This document shows positions 56,565 through 64,000 of a stretch of 64,000 nt of DNA, one piece after another (within the stretch, counting starts at the first letter, position 1; each line of letters starts with the position of its first letter). The notes beneath the pieces are model-generated. The model had not been told where the DNA came from, made no database searches, and worked only from the letters and a program-made list of their open reading frames with translations. Source of the DNA: Corylus avellana (lineage: Eukaryota > Streptophyta > Magnoliopsida > Fagales > Betulaceae); contig NC_081546.1 in the NCBI RefSeq assembly GCF_901000735.1, forward strand, positions 26,931,527 through 26,995,526, given 5' to 3'. Made by a program: the position numbers and the translations under genes.

Positions 56565-56841
56565 TAGGGGTGAAATAGCGGTTGCGGTTAGTGGTTAGTG
56601 GCTAAAACCGCTAACCGCAACCCCCTAGGCGGTTAGTAATTTTTACTAACCGACTCCGCTAACCAGGTAGCGGTTACCTCAAATGCGGATAACAGATAAT
56701 ATCTGCATTAACTGCATGAATGCGGATAGTAATTACATAATGCAGATCCAGATGCGGATATTAAAAACCATTATCCGCATTTTGCGGATTTGGATATGGA
56801 TATAGCAATCATCCACATCCGCATTCGCATTTTCACCCCTA
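56565..56841. mobile_element. 277-bp hAT-like MITE with GCGGTTA and GCGGATA repeats
   Basis: The ends TAGGGGTGAAA and TTTCACCCCTA are inverted. The left subterminal zone has gcggttagtggttagtggc and the right zone gcggat/atccgc repeats. It resembles the ends of 22897-24784 (TAGGGGTGCAAA), so the two belong to related families. I see no clear TSD. Confidence 0.7.
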
Positions 56842-57286
56842 CAATTGACTCTATTTGTAGAGTTTAGATATGATTTGAATATAATATAATCATAATAAAA
56901 TCCCTTAATTTAGGGTGATTTAATCTCTTTAAATTAATTAATGTAATATTCCAAAATCCTCTCTATCAATTTTTTCTTTTTTAAATGACACGTAGGAGAG
57001 AAGTTGACCATAAATTGGATTTATGTTGTGACTTAACATTTTCCTATTCATTAATCTCAAAGGATTTTTATCCTTATCACAAAGCAACGCACAACAAATG
57101 GTTGATTTTTTTGTTTTTTTTTTTTAAGTACATTAAAAACGAACAAAGAAGAAATAAAATTAGTTTGAAGCTGTGAGTGTGGGCAGAGGGAGAAAAAAAA
57201 ACAGAAAGAAAAAACCAAACAAAGAAAAAAAGGGAGGTTGTCGGCTGGTGGAGAAAAAACCTGACTTTTTGAAAAAAATTTGAAAC

Positions 57287-57395
57287 TTTTTTTTTTTTTT
57301 TTCATACATTTCCGCACAAGAGATTGGAGGATTCGAACTAGTGACTTCCGCTTCATTAGGCGTGGTCCCAACTGATTGAACTACCTCTGAGGGAC
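57287..57395 (-). mobile_element. tRNA-derived SINE in arm B
   Basis: Inverted-arm counterpart of 33271-33378. B box GTTCGAATCC and A box TAGTTCAATCAGTTGGG on the minus strand. Confidence 0.8.
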
Positions 57396-57749
57396 TTTTT
57401 CTTATATTTAAAAAGCATTTTTTGTTGGGAAAATTTTTTTTTAATTGTTGTCCACTGAGCATTAAACTAAGAGAATCTCTTTATATTAATAATTGTGTGT
57501 TGAAGTTATTTGTGTCGGTAACTGAATTCCCATTCGAGTTAATGGTTTTTTTATTTTAAATGTTATGTTGGGCCCGTTTGTGAAAATAATGCTGGGATGA
57601 TTGATTGACAGTGAGGATGATTGTTTTAAACTCATGCGAAGCTTATTAGTGACCTTAGAGCCTCTACAGTCTCATGTGGAAGCTTAATCTTAAGTTTTAT
57701 AATATTCTAGAGTAATATAAGTGCCTTGATCCATGCTGATCCGGATCCC

Positions 57750-58592
57750 CTATGAGACTCTCATATTTCCCAATCTTGGCCTTAGATTAATCTAAGGGTC
57801 CACAATAGATCAATCTCAAAATCTCAAAAGAAGCACAACCACACTCAATTATATAAATTTGAATTAAAAATTTAATTAATTAATTAATTTTTTTTTTTTT
57901 TTTTGAGGTGAAGCCACCCAGGGGGCGGCGAGCTGCCACCCTCGCCCATTGGGGGTGGTGCGAGGCCATCCCATGGGTAGTTGGGGTGGCCGCGTGGCCA
58001 CCCCCATAGAACATAGGCTCAGATTGAGAGAGTCATGGAGAGTTAGAGCGAGACAGAGAGAGTGAGATGGGTTTGTGAGAAACAGAGGGAGTGTAAAAAA
58101 GAGATTGAGAGATGAGGCAGTGAGGGAGAGAGAATCACAGAGAGAGAGGGAGAGAGAGAGGGACGGAGAGAGTGAGCTTAATGGAGAGTTACAGAGAATG
58201 AGATACAGAACAGAGAAGAGGGGCAATGAGATTCAAAGAGATTGGAGAGTGAAAGGGAGCTGTAGAGAGAAAGAGAGAGGAAGGGCGGCGTCATGCGCTG
58301 TGTGAAGCGGCTGATTTTATAAGCCCGTTTCGGCAGTTACTGGAATTGCAGATGGGCTCCAATTTAATTATTATTATTATTATTATTTTGAGAAGAAGCC
58401 ACCTAGGGGGTGGCGAGCTGCCACCTCCGCCCACTGGGGTGGCCCGAGTTCTCCTAAAAAAAAAATAATAATTAAATCTTTAATTTAAATTTGATATATA
58501 ATTGAGCGTGGTTGTGTTTTATTTTGAGATTGATCTATTGTGGACTCTTAGATTAATCTAAGGGCCAACAATGAGAATATAAGAGTCTCATA
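57750..58592. mobile_element. Inverted-repeat element with about 200-bp arms
   Basis: tatgagactctcatat at left and its diverged inverse agagtctcata at right bound arms containing gccttagattaatctaaggg, tgatctattgtgga, ttatataa-like and gccaccnagggggnggcgag blocks. The centre is a purine-rich gagagag region (58020-58290). The left arm is the outermost part of inverted arm B and is also present next to the gap at 32651-32750. Confidence 0.7.
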
Positions 58593-59030
58593 TTTCTTCT
58601 TGCTCCCACCTCACCCACCCCATCTCCTTCATTTCTTTTTTTTCCTTTTTCTTCCTGCTCCCACCTTCTCCGCCACTTCCTCTTTCTCTCTTCTTATTTC
58701 CTTCTTCCCCACCACTCACTTTGATCTATATTAGTTTATTTATTGGGAAAAATATACAAAAGCCCCCTAAACTACCAGCCGTTTTCGATTTAGCACCCTA
58801 ATGTTCCAAAAGTGATAAAGTAGCCCCCTAAAATACAAAACATTTGCATTTTGGGCACTCCATTAATCAAAACCGTTAGTCTAGATGGAAACTGCAAAAC
58901 GACGTCGTTTGGTTAGGGGTAAGTTACTAAAATGCCCTTGTATGATTTATTTATTTATTTGTTTATTTTTTAAAGAAGGAGCAAAACGGCGCCGTGTTGC
59001 TTAGGGTAATAGATTAAAATGGCAATCTTG
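58593..59030. other. Intergenic; MITE-like sequence, no gene recognised
   Basis: A pyrimidine-rich block (58600-58720) is followed by cccctaaactaccag-type sequence (58760-58930) typical of plant MITEs, but no matching inverse end was found. Confidence 0.4.
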
Positions 59031-59034
59031 ATTG

Positions 59035-59225
59035 TCTCCTTCATGCAGCCCCTGATCGTCTCCTTCACGTAGCCCCTGATCGTCTCCTTCACAAAGCCCC
59101 CGCACACTGCCGTCTCGCAGCCCCCGATCGTCTCTTTCACGCAGCCCTCGCACGCTGCTGTCTGCCTAATCGACTCCTTCTTGCAGCCCCCGCACGCTGC
59201 TGTCTGCCCGATCGTCTCCCTCACA
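59035..59225. repeat. GC-rich minisatellite, units about 26-45 bp
   Basis: gcccctgatcgtctccttca-like units alternate with gcccccgcacgctgctgtct-like units in at least six copies. The minus strand stays open (84 residues, repeats of VKETIRG and TAACGG), but this follows from the repeat and I do not call a gene. Confidence 0.75.
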
Positions 59226-59339
59226 ACTCCTCAAGCAGCTGGTCCCGTAGTCCCGCAAAACTTGCACAACCTCAAAACCCGCAAAACCTTCCGTCCCGTA
59301 AAACCCGATGTCCATCCAGCCGATCGGCCACTAAAGGTA

Positions 59340-60200
59340 GCCTACTAATTTCCCAATTGAGTTGTTCCTATTTTTTAGGGTTTGTGGAGAATGATTTTGG
59401 TTGTTTTGTAGATGTATTGATGTTCTAATTTAGTGTGAAGGAAAATTGGCTTTATAGTGTCCGAAAGTGATATAGGTCCCTATGTTTAGAAGATTTTTGT
59501 TTGTACATTTTTTCCTTATCTGCAGACCCTTTGTTTTTTAATTTTTAATTTTTTTGGTTAAAAATTGAAAGTTATTGGTTGATGGGTTTATTGTCTGCTT
59601 ATTGTCGGATGGGTTGGTTGTATGCTTTGTTTTTTTGCATTCTCCCTTCCATTTTTTCTGTGGTCCTCCTTGTTGTAATGCATGCCACTGTGGTCCCCTC
59701 CTTTGTTTCTCTGCTGTAAAGGAAAAGAAACGAGGAAAATTTTGAACAAACCATGACAAGCAATACATCATAAGGTGACCGAAAATTAACAAAAAGAAAT
59801 GAAATTGTCCAAATGTAGAGCACTCACCCTGCTTCTTTCAACGAACGGCTTGGGTGTCGAATTTTGATTTTTCTATGCTACAAACCGTCATTTTATTTAA
59901 AAGGCACTCCCAAATGAGGAACTTCCAATAATTTTATTTAAAAACACATATTTGGCTTGTAAAATCTTAAATGAACTCCACTAGAAAGTAGACATTAACA
60001 AATAACCTTAGAAGTTGTATATATTTTGACACAAAAAAAAAATCGTTAGATGTCGGCTGGTTGTTGTTCTAACAGTAAAATTCTGACATAAAATGCTTTT
60101 TTATAAAATGCTTTTTTATTTTTTATTTTTTCTTATAAAAAATGATGGGAAAAATGATTAGAAATTCTTCTGTATATATTGAATTAAAAAACCTGCTTGC

Positions 60201-60241
<41 letters not shown>

Positions 60242-61200
60242 CTTGCTAGTAGCCGTTAGAACCACTCTTTCGTAAAAATGTTGAAATAAGTTAAAAAGAA
60301 AGTGAAAATGTCATTAAAAAACACAAATGTCGACGAATTAGTTGCATCCTCCGGCCATGCTGAACTAGCTCCAAAAGGGATATCCAAATATACATGTTTT
60401 TCTCCCTTATGATGTGAGAGTTTGAATATTCAAATATTACCATTTTCTTCTCTTCTTTTTCTTTTTTCTTTTCATTTTATCTCTCCCTAATTATATGCAT
60501 CATGCATGCATGGGAGAGGACAGAAATACAAATATGTCTCACTTTCGTGATATTTTGTTGCTACTTATATGCTGTAAGTGTTTGAGAATGTCGAACTTGA
60601 CAAGAATGATAATTTTTGTATTTTTTTGTATTTTTGTGTTTTTTATTTTTCTAAGGAAAGCTTTCATATTTATTTATTGAAAAAAAAATCAGTTAAAGTT
60701 ACAAAATTGTGTGGTCATTTTGTAACATAAAAAAAGTTATCTCGGAACAAAATATGTATAGCACTTACTTCATTTTTACTCTAGTAACGTAAATATATAT
60801 TCTTGATTTATTTTTTTATCTCACATATAAAATCATGATAATTAATTTATAGTGTCGAGTAACCCTGCATCCCATCACTATTTCCAACCTCCATCCGCAA
60901 TGGGTGACGTGGCCATATAAAATAATGTCATATAAAATACTCATATGATCATATAAAGCTGTATATGCCTTTATAATTGGGTGTACACAATTAATGACCA
61001 TATCTTGTTTAGATTTGTTTCCGAGATGTTCCCTTACTTTAGATTGCATGCTTTGTACAATTTAACATTAATTATTATTTTTATTTTTCCAGTGAAGTGA
61101 CTTTAATTAATTAGTTAAAGTTAAATTGTACTTAATAGTAGTTGATATTTACGTAAGCTTGAATTTTTTTTTTTTTTTTAATTTAATTTTATTGAGCTGT
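59340..61200. other. Intergenic; no gene recognised
   Basis: AT-rich. Contains a run of about 36 A at 60200-60237 flanked by direct copies of acctgcttgc (60190-60200, 60236-60246), which may be the TSD of a poly(A) insertion remnant. Short open frames lack motifs. Confidence 0.5.
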
Positions 61201-61230
61201 TAATTTTCTTTAATTCTTTTAGTGTTTAGG

Positions 61231-63709
61231 ATGACTATACGAGAGCTTGTGTTTGAGGTGCATTATGGTGGTAAGATTAATAAGGGGTTTACGTGCACAT
61301 ATGTGGGGGGGTGAGGTAGATGTGCATGATGAGACGTATGACGAGGACAAATTATCATTTTTTGAGATTGAGAGTATAGTAAAAAACTATGGATACAAGT
61401 CAGGAGATCTAGTGTATTACTTACAACCAGGTTGTACTTTTCATGATGGTTTGAAATTAATTTCATCATATCATAATGTCTTGGAAATGGTTGCTGCACA
61501 TAAAGGGGTACCGGTTATTGAGTTGTACCTTGTTTCATTTGATGAGCCTGCAATTAATGATGATGAATATGAAGACGATAATGATGATGATGATGGTGAA
61601 TATGATGAAAATAGTAGGATTGATCGAGATGATCCTTATTGGGAAGAATTATTCGAACCGGACTTGTTTGATGAAAATAACAACTTCCCTGGGCCATCCA
61701 TGGTAGGAAGAAATGTTGAGGAGGGTGGTGTTGAGGGCAATGAGGAGGGTGATAGGGGGGGTAATGAGGGTAAGGATGGGGATGAGGATAATGATGACGA
61801 GGAGGAGAGTGATGAGGCTGCGGAGGATGATAATCAAAATGCAAATGCAAGGTGAGCTAAAAAAGATAGTGGAAGGGGTCAGTGCTATGGTGATGAGGTT
61901 GATGATGATGATGCAAACTTTGCCATGGCCCGAAGTGACATTCTTGTATTCTCTCCTATAAGTGACGAGGAGAATGAGGTTTCATCTGTTTCCAAATGTG
62001 TAACTAGGCAAACAAAGTTTCAACAGACTAACATGTCGAATTCACAGTTGAGTAATGGGCAAATGTTTCCCTCAATTAAAGTCTTTAGAGAAGCAATTAG
62101 GGAGAACAATTTGAAGAAGGGGAAGGATATAAAGTTTTAAAAAAATTACCTAGCCAAAATGTATTGTCGTATGTAGGGATCCAGGTTGTAGGTATCGGGT
62201 TTGCGGTCGTAAATGCAAGGATCAAGAGTTATTTGAATTAGATTGATACAAAACAAGCACACTTGTACAAGGTAGCACGTGAATTCGACTGTGAAATCTG
62301 GATGGATTGCTGATAAACTTATTGACAAGTTTAGAGTGCAACCTAACATGCCGTTGAAGGCAATTCTTGTGGAAGTGAAAGACAAGTGGGGTGTTGATGT
62401 TAATAATTGCCAATTATATAGGGCTAGAAGAATTGCAAAGGAAATGATTCAGGGCAAAGTAAAGCTGCAATACAATAAGCTTTAGGATTATTGTAAAACC
62501 ATTAGACAAACGAATCGGGGTAGTTGTGTGATGATGAAGGTTGATAGATCTTTACCTGACCATCCAGCATGTTTCCAAAGGTTGTATTTCTCATTGGCTG
62601 CCATGAAAAAAGGTTTTCGAGCTGGTTGTAGGCCTATCATTGGGTTGGATGGGTGCTTTTAGAAGGGACTTATAAGGAACAGCTTTTGTCGGCCATTTCG
62701 AGGGATGGCAATAATAACATGTGCCCAATGACTCTTGCAGTTGTTGAGGCAGAAACCAAAGACAGTTGGATATGGTTTCTTGAGACTTTGGTCTCAAATC
62801 TTGGCACCTCCCTGCACAAGGATGAACATTTATTTCTAATCGTCAAAATGTAACTATATTATAAGTTTATTATGTTTATTTCTTTTTGTTTTTCATTGTT
62901 TTCATCAAAAGATAACCAAGTGTTGTTTATTATTCATTGTGGTTGTAGGGGCTACAACCAGCGTTTGACATGGTGCTTCCCGGGGGTGACCATCGGTTCT
63001 ATGTGAGGCATTTGTATGCAAACTACAGAGACGTAGGTCATCGTGGTCTTGCATTGAAAGACAAGTTATAAGCTGCGGCTACAGCATACACTGAAGCTAA
63101 ATTCCATAAGGAAATGGATGAATTGAAGCATATAAACGAGGATGCATACAACTACTTGTCAAATGTTGACCCAAGCTTATGGTCCAGGGCTTGGATCAAT
63201 ACATTCCCGAGGTGTGATCTACTTGTCAATAACCTCTGTGAGTCCTTCTATGCTTACATCCTGAATGCGCGTAACCTGCCGATCATATCCATGCTGGAGT
63301 TCATAAGGAAGAAGTTGATGAAGAGATATCAAACGAAGAAGGATGTCATCCGCACCGTGAGTGGTAGGCTATGTCTAAGGGTTGTTGCCAAATTGGACAA
63401 GTTGCTGGGCATTGCTACAGCACATATGCTGAGACTGGGTTATCCGAAGTAACCCATAATAATAAACAATATGTTGTGAATTTGTTAAGGAAAATATGTG
63501 GCTGTAGACAGTGGGACATGACGGGAATCCCTTGTGTATATGCAATGTCTGCAATTTGGTTTTTTAGTGCAAACCCCGAGGATTATGTAGATGATTGGTA
63601 TACTATTGAGATGTATAAAAAGGCCTATGATGACATTGTGTATCCAATGCCTCAAGATGACCAATGGGTGAAGACTAACTACGACCAAGTGGACCTCCCC
63701 CATAAGTAG
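61231..63709 (+). pseudogene. MuDR-type Mutator transposase, degraded
   Basis: The start ATG at 61231 opens TIRELVFEVHYGGKINKGF, the PB1-like N-terminus of plant MULE proteins. An extra G in the run at 61304-61310 shifts the frame, after which FFEIESIVKNYGYKSGDLVYY and a long Asp/Glu tract follow. Further pieces in changing frames are PMPLKAILVEVKDKWGVDV-type DNA-binding region (62279-62485), the transposase core with IIGLDGCF and LEGTYKEQLLSAISRDGNNN (62620-62840), PAFDMVLPGGDHRFYVRHLY (62960-63040), LSNVDPSLWSRAW and NNLCESFYAYILNARNLPI, then a SWIM finger where CGC...GIPC is followed by Tyr instead of His (CVYA). There are many stops. The element continues past the window. Confidence 0.85.
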
Positions 63710-64000
63710 AATACAATCTCCGAGGTCCAGAAAAGTAAGGACAAGGGGTCCAGAAGAGTCGGTTAATCAATACCGTGAGGATGATGAGATGCGGCAAATG
63801 CTGAGGGATTGGACACAATAACAGAACATGTCCACGGAATAGAACAGAGGCAGTGAATTACAACAGAGGAAGCAATAGTGCAAGACAATATGAGGTGGGT
63901 TACTACATTTTTTTTTTCCCCCTCCTGTTCATTATATATATATTGTATTATGTTAATATTTAACAAGTTTATTATCATAGGTACAAGATGATAGTGGTCT
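63710..64000. other. 3' region of the Mutator remnant
   Basis: Continues the C-terminal tail of the transposase in broken frames (REDDEMRQMLRDWTQ-like), then T-rich DNA. No TIR is seen before the window ends. Confidence 0.5.

Larger units (their letters stand above)
50274..57920 (-). repeat. Inverted duplication, arm B (SAG101-B)
   Basis: Reverse-complement partner of 32751-39181. It is more complete than arm A and includes the EP-domain exon and the hAT-like MITE that fall in arm A gaps. It differs in microsatellite lengths: (TA)n at about 51537-51580 versus a short run at 37918-37929, and A-run 51178-51224 versus T-run 38237-38265. Confidence 0.9.

Noticed and set aside
58075..58305. Arg/Glu-rich open frame
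   Set aside because: Comes from gagaga simple sequence inside an inverted-repeat element.
61554..61850. His/Pro-rich open frame on the minus strand
   Set aside because: Shadow of the Asp/Glu tract (gatgat/gaggag codons) of the Mutator protein on the plus strand.

Overview
The window is nuclear DNA of a eudicot, probably a woody rosid. It is AT-rich, the genes have introns, and it carries TIR-NB-LRR (TNL) resistance-gene remnants together with SAG101, both of which are absent from grasses. I cannot name the species. It is a draft assembly: seven N runs of 20 or exactly 100 bases and one of 522 bases mark scaffold gaps, several at repeat boundaries.

Region 1 (about 1.7-25.6 kb, all minus strand) is a decayed TNL cluster. 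TNL1 (1.70-6.24 kb) keeps TIR, NB-ARC, LRR and C-JID parts but has many stops. TNL2 has an intact TIR exon (12.6-13.1 kb) and an NB-ARC exon with an internal deletion. That NB-ARC exon, with its flank, is present twice as a near-identical 2.5-kb tandem unit (offset 2,643 bp), and its LRR exons were lost at a microhomology junction. TNL3 (17.8-25.4 kb) is nearly complete but has three nonsense codons. All three read first into an intact TIR exon and then stop, so each could still give a TIR-only or TIR-plus-short-tail protein that keeps the putative catalytic Glu. A small plastid-type membrane protein gene lies at 16.4-16.8 kb.

Region 2 (25.6-32.7 kb) is mainly mobile DNA: an inverted-repeat element, a Copia-like LTR with PBS and gag remnant, two tRNA-like SINEs with clear target-site duplications (TSDs), a MITE, a compact hairpin and an LTR remnant.

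Region 3 (32.75-57.9 kb) is a large inverted duplication. Arms of roughly 6.4 and 7.6 kb each carry SAG101, the lipase-like EDS1 partner that acts downstream of TNL/TIR signalling. Copy A (plus) has an intact lipase-like domain, but a 100-N gap stands where its EP-domain exon should be. Copy B (minus) has the EP exon, but a TGA replaces the nucleophile-position Ser codon of GHSLG. The 11-kb spacer holds two unrelated hAT transposons: a ZMYM/TTF type with one frameshift, and a BED-zinc-finger type with 8-bp TSD and two in-frame TGA codons. It also holds a second copy of the small membrane-protein gene, a Copia-like LTR with PBS and another retroelement fragment.

Region 4 (57.9-64 kb) has a long inverted-repeat element, a GC-rich minisatellite, unremarkable AT-rich DNA, and a degraded Mutator (MuDR-type) transposase running to the window end.

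A strength of the window is that paralogous segments act as each other's empty sites, so several insertions (a hAT, a MULE MITE, a SINE and a small MITE) can be defined with their TSDs from this sequence alone.
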